The notes: generated from the sequence alone by a model not told the origin. A stretch of DNA of 64,000 nucleotides from MFD04580-c1 sp963702995 (GCA_963702995.1 OY969783.1:3286001-3350000); one strand, 5' to 3'. Shown: positions 37,344 to 46,470, counted from the first letter of the stretch. Made by a program: numbers and translations.

Positions 37344-37877
37344 ATGGCACAGAGCGATCCCCTCGATATTCTCCTCGCCCACTCCCATTGGGCGACCCGG
37401 CAGATCCTCCTCGCGTGCGCGGCGATCACTCCGGAACAGTTTCACCGGAGGTTCGAGATGGGGCCGGGCTCGCTTGCGGCGACGACGACCCATATCGTCG
37501 CCGCCACGCGGCGGTGGCTCGACCTGCTTGCCGGCCGCGAGCAGCGTCCGTCGATCGACAACGACGGCACGCAACGATCGCCTGCCCAGTTGCTTCTGCT
37601 CTTCGACGAAGCCGCGAGCGAGCTGGCGGCCGTTGCCCGTTCCAAGCCGCTCGACTCGACCCTCATCGCCACCCGGGTCAGCGAAACGTTCGCCTTCACC
37701 CGCGGCGCGGTGCTCACCCACGTGACCACGCACGCGATGCACCACCGCGCCCAGTGCCTGAACATGCTTCGGCACGTCGGCGTCTCGCCGCTGCCGCCAA
37801 GCAGTGTTCTCCAGTGGATGATCAAAGAAGGAACAGCGCCCGAGGCGGCAACGGCATCGGCGCCGTTGTCGCGGTAA
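37344..37877 (+). CDS. DinB-fold protein
   Basis: 177 residues from the ATG at 37344, which has GGAG 7-8 nt upstream; ATG 37329 is an alternative. The four-helix DinB/YfiT fold is indicated by LLAHSHWATRQILLA, LAATTTHIVAATRRWLDLL and VLTHVTTHAMHHRAQCLNML. The three candidate metal ligands are the His of TTTHIV and the two His of THAMHH. Members are metal-dependent thiol or glutathione-S-transferase-like enzymes; no substrate can be assigned. It appears to be a single-gene transcript. Confidence 0.85.
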   Translation: MAQSDPLDILLAHSHWATRQILLACAAITPEQFHRRFEMGPGSLAATTTHIVAATRRWLDLLAGREQRPSIDNDGTQRSPAQLLLLFDEAASELAAVARSKPLDSTLIATRVSETFAFTRGAVLTHVTTHAMHHRAQCLNMLRHVGVSPLPPSSVLQWMIKEGTAPEAATASAPLSR

Positions 37878-38052
37878 AACAGTACCCCCCGCGCACCGCG
37901 ACCGCGAGGGAACTCCAAACAAAGGCAGAGCGGAAATCAATACTTGCGCTTGAATCCGGTTTCTTCTTTTCCGATTTCTCATTCCTTGGGATTTCGTGCT
38001 TCGGATTTCGAGGGGGTGACGATTTTTTGTGGCGGTATCCGGCCGAAACGTA

Positions 38053-38103
38053 GGGCGTGTTTCACCACGCCACGGCGTGATGCGGCGTGGTGAACCACGC
38101 CCT
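38053..38103. repeat. GGGCGTGG palindromic element, copy 2
   Basis: GGGCGTGTTTCACCACGCC at 38053 and GGCGTGGTGAACCACGCCC ending at 38102 are near reverse complements, each also self-complementary. Just upstream (about 37960-38010) is a TTCGGATTTCG-type segment like one arm of the element at 44904-45074. These fill the 357-base gap before purB. Confidence 0.7.
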
Positions 38104-38234
38104 CCATTTGTTTTAGCGCCTCCCTCCAAAACGAGGTGTCGCCACAAAAGACGGGCACACCCGATTTCAACGTCCTTCTTGTCCTCCGTTGACCGAATAG
38201 CGCGCTGTAGTGCTAAAAACCGCCATGCGATAAC

Positions 38235-39689
38235 ATGCCCCGCCCTATGTCACAGCCCAATCGCCACGACACCTATGAATCGCCCCTCGTCTCGCGCAAT
38301 GCCAGCGCTGAGATGCTGCGGCTCTTCTCGCCCCAGCACAAGTTCGAACTCTGGCGCCGGCTGTGGCTCGAGCTGGCCCGTTGCCAACAGGCGCTGGGGC
38401 TGACGCGGATCACGGACGAAGCGCTGCGTGAAATGGAAGCGGCGATCGGCCAGATTGACTTCGAGCAGGCGGCAGTACACGAGGCGCGGCTTCGCCATGA
38501 CGTGATGGCGCACGTCCACACGTTTGAGGAGGCGGCCCCGGCCGCTCGGGGGATCATCCACCTGGGGGCGACGTCGCAATACGTGGTGGACAATGCCGAC
38601 CTCATCATCATGCGGGATGGCCTGCGGCTGGTCGCCGGCCGGCTGGCGAACGCGATCGACGCCCTGGGGACATTCGCCGATCGCTGGAAGACGCTCCCGA
38701 CGCTCGGCTATACCCACTTTCAGCCAGCCCAACTGACGACCGTCGGCAAGCGCGCCACCCTCTGGGCGCAGGACCTGGCGATCGACCTGGAAGAAGTCGA
38801 AGCCAGGATTGACCGGCTCCGCTTCCGCGGCGTCAAGGGGACCACGGGCACCCAGGCGTCCTTCCTCTCGCTGTTCGATGGCGATCATGGCAAGGTGGAT
38901 GAGCTCGACCGACGCGTCACCCAGGCGTTCGGCTTCGCCGAATCGTTCTGTGTAACGGGGCAAACCTATCCGCGGAAAGTGGACGCGCAAGTCGTATGCA
39001 CCCTCGGCGGAATTGCCGCGAGCGTCCATCGCTTCTGCAACGACATCCGGCTGCTGGCGGGCATGAAGCAAGTGGAAGAGCCGTTCGAAGCCGAACAGGT
39101 CGGGTCCAGTGCGATGGCTTACAAGCGGAACCCCATGCGGTGCGAACGGGCGACGGGGCTGGCGCGGTTCGTCATCAGCCTGGTGACGTCGCCGCTTCAG
39201 ACGGCGGCCGAGCAATGGTTCGAGCGGACGCTTGACGACTCGAGCAACAAGCGACTCACCATCCCCGAGCCCTTCCTCGCGATCGATGGCTGTCTCCAAA
39301 TTGTCGTGAACGTCGCTCGAGGGCTTGAGGTCTACCCCAAGATGATCGAGGCGGCCGTCCGCGCCGAACTTCCGTTCATGGCGACCGAAGAGATCCTGAT
39401 GGCCGGCGTTCAGGCGGGCGGGAGCCGACAAGACCTCCACGAGTCAATCCGAGCCCATTCCCAGGCCGCAGCCAAGGAAGTGAAGCTCCACGGCCGCACG
39501 AACGACCTCCTCGAGCGCCTTGGCCGCGATAACGGATTCAAAGGGATCAACCTGACAGAGGTGACATCCGCCGAGCGGTTCATCGGGCGAGCTCCTCAGC
39601 AAGTCGATCAGTTTCTGGCACAGGTGGTGGCCCCCATCCGCGCCCGCTACCGGACGGTGCTGGGAAGCGGCGGCGAGTTGAAGGTTTAA
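38235..39689 (+). CDS. purB: Adenylosuccinate lyase
   Basis: 484 residues from ATG 38235; ATG 38247 is an alternative and neither has a clear ribosome site. This cytoplasmic lyase of purine synthesis splits fumarate from SAICAR and adenylosuccinate. The fumarase/aspartase signature is GSSAMAYKRNPMRCE. Other active-site regions are RHDVMAHVHTFEE, HLGATSQYVVDNAD and TLGYTHFQPAQLTTVGKRA. Overall it resembles the longer, eukaryote-like ADSL type. It stands alone, without other pur genes. Confidence 0.95.
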   Translation: MPRPMSQPNRHDTYESPLVSRNASAEMLRLFSPQHKFELWRRLWLELARCQQALGLTRITDEALREMEAAIGQIDFEQAAVHEARLRHDVMAHVHTFEEAAPAARGIIHLGATSQYVVDNADLIIMRDGLRLVAGRLANAIDALGTFADRWKTLPTLGYTHFQPAQLTTVGKRATLWAQDLAIDLEEVEARIDRLRFRGVKGTTGTQASFLSLFDGDHGKVDELDRRVTQAFGFAESFCVTGQTYPRKVDAQVVCTLGGIAASVHRFCNDIRLLAGMKQVEEPFEAEQVGSSAMAYKRNPMRCERATGLARFVISLVTSPLQTAAEQWFERTLDDSSNKRLTIPEPFLAIDGCLQIVVNVARGLEVYPKMIEAAVRAELPFMATEEILMAGVQAGGSRQDLHESIRAHSQAAAKEVKLHGRTNDLLERLGRDNGFKGINLTEVTSAERFIGRAPQQVDQFLAQVVAPIRARYRTVLGSGGELKV

Positions 39690-39862
39690 TCCGGAAGAGC
39701 GGTCTTCGGCGGGCGGCGGCCGCGCCCTGCAAGCTGTTGCGACGGCGCGTGTTATGCATTACCCGTTTCTCCTACACGGCATATGCGGCGTTTAAGGCGC
39801 CGTTTGGTTGATGGCGGGGCGGCCGACGGTCCGAAATCCAGATCTGCACGCGGTTATTTTCC

Positions 39863-39891
39863 TTGACCGCAATTGTCCGGACGGATAGTTT
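39863..39891 (+). promoter_or_regulatory. Candidate sigma-70 promoter for PEP-CTERM gene
   Basis: TTGACC (39863-39868), a 17-base spacer and TAGTTT (39886-39891) in an A+T-richer stretch about 210 bases before the start codon. The -35 match is good, the -10 weak. Confidence 0.35.
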
Positions 39892-40101
39892 CTATTAAGT
39901 TCCGGAGGGAGCTTTCAGACTGCGGGCCTGTGTACCGGCTCGGGGACGGAAGAATCCGGCATATTGATCTGTACTCGGCTGTGCATTTCGATGGTTCGTA
40001 CAGGTCTCGGACGGCAGGGAGAGACGATGCAAGTGTCGCGCGGGCTAAAAAGCGTCGATCGGTCAGCCAAGTCGAACCCACTCGGGCGAAGGACTCGGAT
40101 C

Positions 40102-41652
40102 ATGCGGAATGCGAAGCTGGGTGCGCTGGCCTTGAGCCTGGCGGTGGCCGGTTTGACCGCGTCGTCCCATGCGGCCGTCGATTATTTCTACGACTGGACC
40201 GACATGAACACGGGGAACGGCACGAATTTCGCGCCGTCGCTCGCGTTAACGGATTCCAACGTCGCGCAGGTCAATGCCTCGCTCCTCTCGGCCCAGTCGC
40301 TCGGCAAGCCACTTGCCGTCAAGGTTCGCGGGAACCTCTCGCAGTCAACGATCAACTCGATCTTCAACAACAGTAAGTACACGGTCCAGTACGTCTTTGC
40401 CGACCTCGAAGGACAAACGGGTCCGGCTGCCGCCGCCGCCCAGAACCTGACCGCCGAAATCGCCGCCACGAAGTCCAAGAACGCTTTTGTCGGCAACTTC
40501 AACTTCTATCCAAACGCCAGCGTTGACACGACCAACCCGGGGAATGTCCAGTCCACCGCCACTGCCGGGATTAAGCGGCCGCACCAGGACAGCGAGTACA
40601 CGACCGCCAAGCTCACGATGGCGAACGAAGAGCTCTACCCCGGCGCGCCCGATTATCGCAACCCGGTGAACGGCAATTCCAATGCCCCGACGGTTCGTGC
40701 CGCCCTGTTCACGCTTCCGATTCAGCGTCTCACTCTCGTGAGCAACAGCCTTCGCAACCGCGGCCCCAATGGGAACTATATCGGGGCAAACGGCGACTTG
40801 GCCTATTACGCGCCTGCTTCGGCCCCCAATATCCCTTGGGTGACGCGGTTCAATAACTTCGGCAACGCCGGGCTCGACAGCGACCATAACTCCGCCAACG
40901 GCTACGCGTACGTCCAGAACAACCCGGTGAAGTCGGCAGGCCAGTTGCCGTCGCGCGGAGACTACGAGGCTCAGATCCTCCACTACCGCCTGCGCGGGGC
41001 CAGCAGCGTAAACCTCTTCAACGCGTCAATCAGCGACTCGTCGGGCGTCTACACGCAGACCCAGCAGGAACTGGACACCAATTCCGGCTGGTACGCCAAC
41101 AACACGATCCAGAGCATCTTCACCGGCAAGAGCGGGTACGCATTCGCCAACCTAAGCAACGTGGTGAAGGACGGGGTTTCGGGCCAGCTTGTCTCCACCG
41201 AAAAAGAAGGGGCCGTCTGGTCGGGCGTGTTCTCCAACGCCCTCGACTCGAACTACAAAAAGGACGGCAACTTCACGACCTCTGGCGGCAAGACGCTTCC
41301 CGGTTATGTGCCGGGCGCTCGGCTCGCTGTCCTGATGAGCAACCTGGACGCGTCCGGCCACTCGATCCGCCTGGACAACGTCGGCGGCTATGTCACCTAC
41401 GACCAGACGAACAAAGGGACCGATAACTACACTGTTGACGCGGGCGGCCACCGTCTGCTGACATTCACGTTTGCCCAGCTCAAGGCGGGCAAGTACGTCT
41501 GGCAGCTTGACGGGAACAGCGCGATCTTCAACAGTGCTGCTTTGACCGATCGAACGGGTGTCGGTACGCCGGAACCCGGGTCATTGAGCTTGCTCGGGCT
41601 GGGCGCGGTGGGCTTCCTCGCCCGTCGCCGCCGCGCGGCCGCGAAGGTTTAA
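40102..41652 (+). CDS. PEP-CTERM sorted extracellular protein
   Basis: 516 residues. The signal peptide (MRNAKLGALALSLAVAGLTA, cleavage after SSHA) and C-terminal sorting signal (VGTPEPGSLSLLGLGAVGFL followed by ARRRR) define a PEP-CTERM protein, processed and anchored by an exosortase. The 470-residue mature part is rich in Asn, Ser, Thr and Gly and shows no recognised catalytic domain. ATG 40102 has GAAGGA about 8 nt upstream and starts the signal peptide correctly; ATG 40027 would add 25 charged residues and is less likely. Transcription ends at a strong hairpin (41705-41731). No exosortase gene is in the window. Confidence 0.88.
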   Translation: MRNAKLGALALSLAVAGLTASSHAAVDYFYDWTDMNTGNGTNFAPSLALTDSNVAQVNASLLSAQSLGKPLAVKVRGNLSQSTINSIFNNSKYTVQYVFADLEGQTGPAAAAAQNLTAEIAATKSKNAFVGNFNFYPNASVDTTNPGNVQSTATAGIKRPHQDSEYTTAKLTMANEELYPGAPDYRNPVNGNSNAPTVRAALFTLPIQRLTLVSNSLRNRGPNGNYIGANGDLAYYAPASAPNIPWVTRFNNFGNAGLDSDHNSANGYAYVQNNPVKSAGQLPSRGDYEAQILHYRLRGASSVNLFNASISDSSGVYTQTQQELDTNSGWYANNTIQSIFTGKSGYAFANLSNVVKDGVSGQLVSTEKEGAVWSGVFSNALDSNYKKDGNFTTSGGKTLPGYVPGARLAVLMSNLDASGHSIRLDNVGGYVTYDQTNKGTDNYTVDAGGHRLLTFTFAQLKAGKYVWQLDGNSAIFNSAALTDRTGVGTPEPGSLSLLGLGAVGFLARRRRAAAKV

Positions 41653-41704
41653 GGGATTCGGAACAGATTTTCGGCCACGAAAGCCGGGATCTCTCAAAAC
41701 AGCG

Positions 41705-41731
41705 AAGGCCGCCCGATTTGGGCGGCCTTTT
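41705..41731 (+). terminator. Rho-independent terminator after PEP-CTERM gene
   Basis: AAGGCCGCCC (41705-41714), loop GATTT, GGGCGGCCTT (41720-41729), then TTC: a 10-bp perfect stem ending in four T residues. Confidence 0.85.
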
Positions 41732-42065
41732 CTATTTGGCGTCCTGGCCATTGCCGGCTCTCCGGATCCTATACCTTTACGACGCACGGCATCCCGCCGA
41801 CACAGTGTTGGCTGGAAATGTCTCCTGCAGAACTACTGCCCGGAACACACGCGCCCCTCCAAAGCCCTTATCCCCTCAAGCGTTGAGACGTCGCAACCGA
41901 CATAAGAGGAGCAAGCGGAGCGGCGCATCGCCCCCGCCTGTTGTGTCGCGAGATGTACCGCGCACCGACGTTGACGCCCCAGTCGTCCCCGGCCCGCCGG
42001 ATCGACCGCGGGAGTCAGCATGCACGAATGAGCCAGACAACCACGACGCGACGGGAAGTAACTCC
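41732..42065. other. Intergenic region upstream of the GH15-ferredoxin gene
   Basis: 334 bases between the terminator and the start at 42066. An in-frame extension of the downstream gene is open here, but its translation is Arg/Pro-rich and without family similarity, so it is treated as non-coding. No promoter pair was identified confidently. Confidence 0.4.
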
Positions 42066-44894
42066 ATGCCAAGAGACATACCAGTCGGGAACGGCCAGCT
42101 TCTCGTCACGTTCGACAATCAGTACCAGATTCGCGACCTCTACTACCCGCATGTCGGCCAGGAAAACCACGCGGGCAACGGGCCGTGCCGGTTCGGCGTT
42201 TATAGCGACATCCCTGGTCAGCACCGCGGCCAGTTGTCCTGGACCAGCCAGCCCGGCTGGACGATCCACCAGCGCTACCTGCGCGACACCCTCGCAACCA
42301 GCGTCAGCCTCGAGCATCGCGACCTGCGGCTGATGCTCTACTGCAACGACGTCGTTGACTTCCACCGGAACATCCTGGTCCGCAAGATCAAGGTGAAGAA
42401 CCACGCCGCCCACGAGCGTGTGGTTCAGATCATGCACCACCAGGACCTGAACATGATGGGGACGAAGGTCGGCGATACCGCCTATTACGACCCGGAGCTG
42501 CGCTCGCTGGTCCATTACCGGGCGAAGCGCTATGTGCTGGTCACGTTCTACGGGGATCACGCGGCACCGGGGGCCGGGCCGGACGCGCCGTCGCCGCGCA
42601 CGAGCGGCCGCAACGGCCAAGCGGCCGCCGCCGCCACCTCGGGCGACTACGGCGTGAACCCGCCCCCCTCCTTCCAGGGGCTCGACGAATATGCGACCGG
42701 CACCGCCGGCTTTCATGGCGCCGAAGGGACGTGGCGAGACGCCGAAGACGGGCATCTCCAGGGGAACCCGATCGCGCAGGGCGCCGTCGATTCGACAATC
42801 TCGACGCACCTGAGCGTCGGCCCCGAAGGGGAGAAGATCGTCTATATGGTCCTCATCGCCGGCGACTCGCGCGAGCAACTGGTGGAGCTGCATCGCTGGC
42901 TGGTGAACATGGGCCCGCAGGGCGTGATCGACCGGACGACCGCCTACTGGCGGCTCTGGGTCGGCGGGATGAACATCAACTTCGGCAACCTTCCGCCGAG
43001 CGTGGTGGACCTGTTCAAGCGGTCCCTCCTTGTGCTGCGGACGCAGATCGACAACGGCGGCGCGATCATCGCCGCCAACGACAGCGACATCATGCAGTTC
43101 TCGCGCGACACCTATTCCTACATGTGGCCGCGCGACGGGGCGCTCGTCGCCAACGCGCTCGACCTGGCCGGTTTCCCTGACGTCGCGCGCTGGTTCTACC
43201 AATTCTGCTCCAAGGTGATCACGCAGGAGGGGTACTTCCTCCACAAGTACAACCCCGACGGCTCCCCCGCTTCATCGTGGCACCCGTGGGTGCTCAAGGG
43301 GCAGCAGTCGATGCCGATCCAGGAGGATGAGACGGCGCTGGTCGTCTGGGCGCTGTGGCGGCACTACTACCGCTATCGCGACATCGAATTCATCCGCCCG
43401 CTCTGGGTTGACGTGGTGCAGAAGGCGGCCGACTTCATGGTCCGCTATCGCGACCCGCGCACCGGCCTTCCCCTCCCCAGCTACGACCTCTGGGAAGAGC
43501 GCTGGGGCGTCCACGCGTTTACCGTCGCAACCGTCTACGGCGGCCTGAAGGCGGCGCATAACTTCGCCGTCGCTTTCGGCGACCGCGAGCGAGCCGAAAA
43601 ATATCGCAAGGCCGCCGAGGAAATGAAGGTCGGCGCCGCCCGTCACTTGTTCAGCACCCGATTGAATCGATTCGTCCGCCGCCTGGTCAACCGCGACATC
43701 CCCAAGCCGCCTGACAGCCCCACTTACGAGGAAGCGGCGACGGTCGTCATCGAGCCAACCACCCACGAACTGTTCGAGGTGGACGAGACGATCGACGCCT
43801 CGCTCTACGCGATCTACAAGTTCCACCTCTTCGAAGCCACCGACCCCCGCGTCGCGAGCACGATGAAGGCGGTCGAAGAGAAGCTGTGGGTCAAGACCCG
43901 CGTCGGCGGCGTCGCGCGATATGAGAACGACTACTACCACCGGGTCAGCAACGACATCGCGGCCGTGCCCGGCAACCCCTGGTTCATCTGCACGCTCTGG
44001 CTGGCGGACTATTTCATCACTTGCGCCACGACGATGGACGAGCTGAAAAAGGCGCTCCCCATCTTCGAGTGGACCGCCGGCCACGCCATGGACAGCGGCG
44101 TGCTCGCCGAGCAGGTACACCCGTTCACGAACGACCCGCTGAGTGTCAGCCCGCTCACCTGGAGCCACGCGACCGTCGTCTCGACCTGCATCAAATACCT
44201 GGAGAAGCTGGAAGAGCTGCAGCTCTGCGGCTCCTGCAATCACCCGCTGTTTCGCCTGCGGCGCCGCGGCGGCAACGTGGAGCTCAAGAGCCAGGGGTCG
44301 TTCAGCCGCCTGGATGCCGAGCTGGAGCCCGAGGAATCCCGCGAGACCGCAAGCTACACCGGCCAGTTCATCAAGGAGGACTACCGCGAGCCTTACGACA
44401 CGCCCGGCAGCCCGGTGGAAGCGTCAAACGGGAACGGCCACCCCGGCGGCCACCGGCACATCGGCGACGAAGAGCCGGGGGACGGGCGTCATTCGAACGG
44501 CATGAAGCTCGCCCCGCCGACCCCCGCCCGAGTGACCTTGTCGATCGACGCGGCCGACTGCATCGGCTGCGACGTGTGCGTGGCCCATTGCGATCAAGGC
44601 GTGCTTCGGATGCTCGACGGAAAGGCGGTCGTTGACCTCCGCAACCTGAACAAGTGCGACGCCGACGGCCGCTGCGTCGATGTCTGCCCGACGAACGTCG
44701 TGACGCTCGACATCGAGATGTTGGGGGTTCCCGCCCCCGGCTCCACCGACGGTCTGGCCGCGACCCTGACCGAGCTATCCGACGAGGAAGAGGAAACGCT
44801 CGCCCGTTCCGGCCGCCCGCCGCTGGCCCCGGGGACCGACCCGACGCATGCTCACCTGTCGTTGCCAGTGCTGAAGGGGAACCGGCGAGGGTAG
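42066..44894 (+). CDS. GH15 glucoamylase-like enzyme fused to a C-terminal ferredoxin domain
   Basis: 942 residues. Residues 1 to about 750 form a glucoamylase/glucodextranase-type GH15 protein: an N-terminal beta-sandwich (GNGQLLVTFDNQYQIRDLYY) and the (alpha/alpha)6 barrel with YMWPRDGALVANALD. The general acid lies in LWEERWGVHAFT (E477 or E478) and the likely general base is E682 in LAEQVHPF, followed by SPLTWSHATVV. After an acidic, Gly/His-rich linker, residues about 820-885 form a 2x[4Fe-4S]-type ferredoxin domain: CIGCDVCVAHC (C832, C835, C838, C842) and CDADGRCVDVCP (C864, D867, C870, C874). No signal peptide is visible, so alpha-glucan hydrolysis in the cytoplasm is likely. GGAAG 8 nt upstream supports ATG 42066. 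Confidence 0.92.
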   Translation: MPRDIPVGNGQLLVTFDNQYQIRDLYYPHVGQENHAGNGPCRFGVYSDIPGQHRGQLSWTSQPGWTIHQRYLRDTLATSVSLEHRDLRLMLYCNDVVDFHRNILVRKIKVKNHAAHERVVQIMHHQDLNMMGTKVGDTAYYDPELRSLVHYRAKRYVLVTFYGDHAAPGAGPDAPSPRTSGRNGQAAAAATSGDYGVNPPPSFQGLDEYATGTAGFHGAEGTWRDAEDGHLQGNPIAQGAVDSTISTHLSVGPEGEKIVYMVLIAGDSREQLVELHRWLVNMGPQGVIDRTTAYWRLWVGGMNINFGNLPPSVVDLFKRSLLVLRTQIDNGGAIIAANDSDIMQFSRDTYSYMWPRDGALVANALDLAGFPDVARWFYQFCSKVITQEGYFLHKYNPDGSPASSWHPWVLKGQQSMPIQEDETALVVWALWRHYYRYRDIEFIRPLWVDVVQKAADFMVRYRDPRTGLPLPSYDLWEERWGVHAFTVATVYGGLKAAHNFAVAFGDRERAEKYRKAAEEMKVGAARHLFSTRLNRFVRRLVNRDIPKPPDSPTYEEAATVVIEPTTHELFEVDETIDASLYAIYKFHLFEATDPRVASTMKAVEEKLWVKTRVGGVARYENDYYHRVSNDIAAVPGNPWFICTLWLADYFITCATTMDELKKALPIFEWTAGHAMDSGVLAEQVHPFTNDPLSVSPLTWSHATVVSTCIKYLEKLEELQLCGSCNHPLFRLRRRGGNVELKSQGSFSRLDAELEPEESRETASYTGQFIKEDYREPYDTPGSPVEASNGNGHPGGHRHIGDEEPGDGRHSNGMKLAPPTPARVTLSIDAADCIGCDVCVAHCDQGVLRMLDGKAVVDLRNLNKCDADGRCVDVCPTNVVTLDIEMLGVPAPGSTDGLAATLTELSDEEEETLARSGRPPLAPGTDPTHAHLSLPVLKGNRRG

Positions 44895-44903
44895 GCAAGT
44901 TGC

Positions 44904-45074
44904 GCGGAAGAAGAAAATCCGAAGCCCTAAATCCGAAGGAACGGCCAAGGAGGGAAGACGAGATAGGAGAAACAAGGCGCTCGCCTGCCGTTGTCTTTTT
45001 TGCTTCTTGGCGTCTTTCCTTTTTGGCTTCTTCGATTTCCTTGAGCTTTCGTGCTTCGGATTTTCTTATTCCGC
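44904..45074. repeat. Long-range inverted repeat with 22-base arms
   Basis: GCGGAAGAAGAAAATCCGAA (arm 44904-44925) pairs with the reverse complement at 45053-45074 with one mismatch (GCTTCGGATTTTCTTATTCC and onward). The 127-base interior carries further CCGAAG / CTTCGG-type units. It lies between the convergent GH15 and PAC2 genes. A similar single arm is found near 37960-38010. Confidence 0.7.
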
Positions 45075-45086
45075 GAGCCCGCGCCG

Positions 45087-46037
45087 TCATCCTTCCTCGT
45101 CCTCATCCTCGTCAGCGTCTTCGTCGTCCGTCTCGGCTTCTTCCAGGCCCTCGTCCTCGTCGTTCTCGCCGAGGCCTTCGGGGTGGCCGATCAATTCGTT
45201 GTCGTAGCGGTCTTCCAGCTTCCGAACCGTCGCGGCCAGCTCGGAATCTTTCTGAACGTCTTCGCTGACCCGCGCTTCCCACTCGTTGCTGGCTTCCCGG
45301 AGCCTCGCGATGTTGACCGGCTGGTTCAGGATCGCCGCGAGGCGACGGGTGACGGCCTCAATGCTCAGAGGGTTGAGGCCCTGGAGGTACCCCGGGATCT
45401 CCGCGACGAGGCTGATCATGTCGATGCCGTGCCGGGGCGCCTGGGAGAGAAGGACGCTGGAAAAGCCGGCCGGGCCTTCATAATCGCTGGGGCGGACGCC
45501 GTATTCGGTCAGGCGGGCCCGCAGGTCCCGGTGCGAAGCCGAGCCGTACAGCCGCGGCTCACGCGTGTGGGGCACCGTGCCGCCGAAACTCCCCATGAAG
45601 ATGATCCGCGAGATCCCCACTTCGGCCGCCAGGGTGAAGACGCAGTCGGCGAAGCACTGCCACCGAAGGTGCGGCTCCTGCCCGATGAAGAACAGAAGGT
45701 TCGTGCTCGGGTCGCAGTAGAAGTTGTTGGACGGCATTTCGAGCTCGGTGATGAGCCCGTTCTCGTACGTCACCGGCGGCCGAAAGACGGACGCGACTTC
45801 CATCGATCCGGGGAACTGGAAGATATAGAACGAGTCGGGCTCGATCCGGGCGACTTCGATCACGTCGCGCCCTTCCATGAGCCGCTTCAGGGTGCCGGTG
45901 GAGACGGACCCGCCGTCCATCCAGCCGCTCAAGGCCAGGAGCAGCGTCCCCCCCTGAAGCGTTTGATCCGTAAGCACTTTAAGCGGCTCGGGCCGGCGGC
46001 GGCGACGGGGTTGACCTTCCATAAGATTCTCCAGCAC
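45087..46037 (-). CDS. PAC2-family protein
   Basis: 316 residues. LLLALSGWMDGGSVSTGTL and ISRIIFMGSFGGTVPHTREP, with VTYENGLITELEMP and IDMISLVAEIPGYLQG, match the PAC2 family (proteasome-assembly-chaperone-like fold), which in bacteria is of unknown function. The last 40 residues are almost wholly Glu and Asp (DEDEGLEEAETDDEDADEDE), an unusual acidic tail. There is no signal peptide. It is transcribed convergently with the GH15 gene. Confidence 0.88.
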   Translation of the reverse strand: MLENLMEGQPRRRRRPEPLKVLTDQTLQGGTLLLALSGWMDGGSVSTGTLKRLMEGRDVIEVARIEPDSFYIFQFPGSMEVASVFRPPVTYENGLITELEMPSNNFYCDPSTNLLFFIGQEPHLRWQCFADCVFTLAAEVGISRIIFMGSFGGTVPHTREPRLYGSASHRDLRARLTEYGVRPSDYEGPAGFSSVLLSQAPRHGIDMISLVAEIPGYLQGLNPLSIEAVTRRLAAILNQPVNIARLREASNEWEARVSEDVQKDSELAATVRKLEDRYDNELIGHPEGLGENDEDEGLEEAETDDEDADEDEDEEG

Positions 46038-46193
46038 CTCGGCTACGGGCCGCGTGTAATGCGATGCCGTCGCGACGATTGCAACCCGACAAGTGTACCG
46101 CTTTATGCCCGCTTCGGCATGCCTTGACGCGTCCCGAACCGCCGCAGGGCGACGGCCGCCTCTGTTGACAATCTCACAACACTGAACTTGCGA

Positions 46194-46248
46194 CCGCCGA
46201 CGGCCTCGTCGGTTCGACGCGAAAGGCCGGCGGGACGTCGGCGTTTCC
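46194..46248. repeat. GACGTC-type palindromic element, copy 4 (degenerate, reverse orientation)
   Basis: Read on the minus strand it begins GGAAACGCCGACGTCCCGCC, like copies 2 and 3, but its far arm (CCGCCGACGGCC side) has decayed. It lies in the 433-base divergent gap between the PAC2 gene and the pseudopilin gene; nothing else was recognised there. Confidence 0.6.
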
Positions 46249-46470
46249 GATCGGCGGGAACGGAACGGCGGCTGCTGGGGCCTTCCCAGGCATCACACCC
46301 GGAACGGCCGCGCCTATCCGCCCTCCCCCAGCCGGCCCCGGCCGGTAACTTCGCCCTTCTTCACGTGACGACGCCCCTTTTGAATCCGATGAATAAAGCG
46401 TAACCCATGGCTTGAGCCGTGGCGGCCGCGACCCCAACTCGCGGCCGAAGGCGCAGATCGGAGATCAACC

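Noticed and set aside
41718..42065. N-terminal extension of the GH15-ferredoxin protein
   Set aside because: The frame is open, but its translation is Arg/Pro-rich and unlike GH15 N-termini; ATG 42066 has a good ribosome site and gives the expected start.
46360..46470. Cyclic-di-GMP riboswitch upstream of the pseudopilin gene
   Set aside because: The conserved core sequence of GEMM-type riboswitches was not found.
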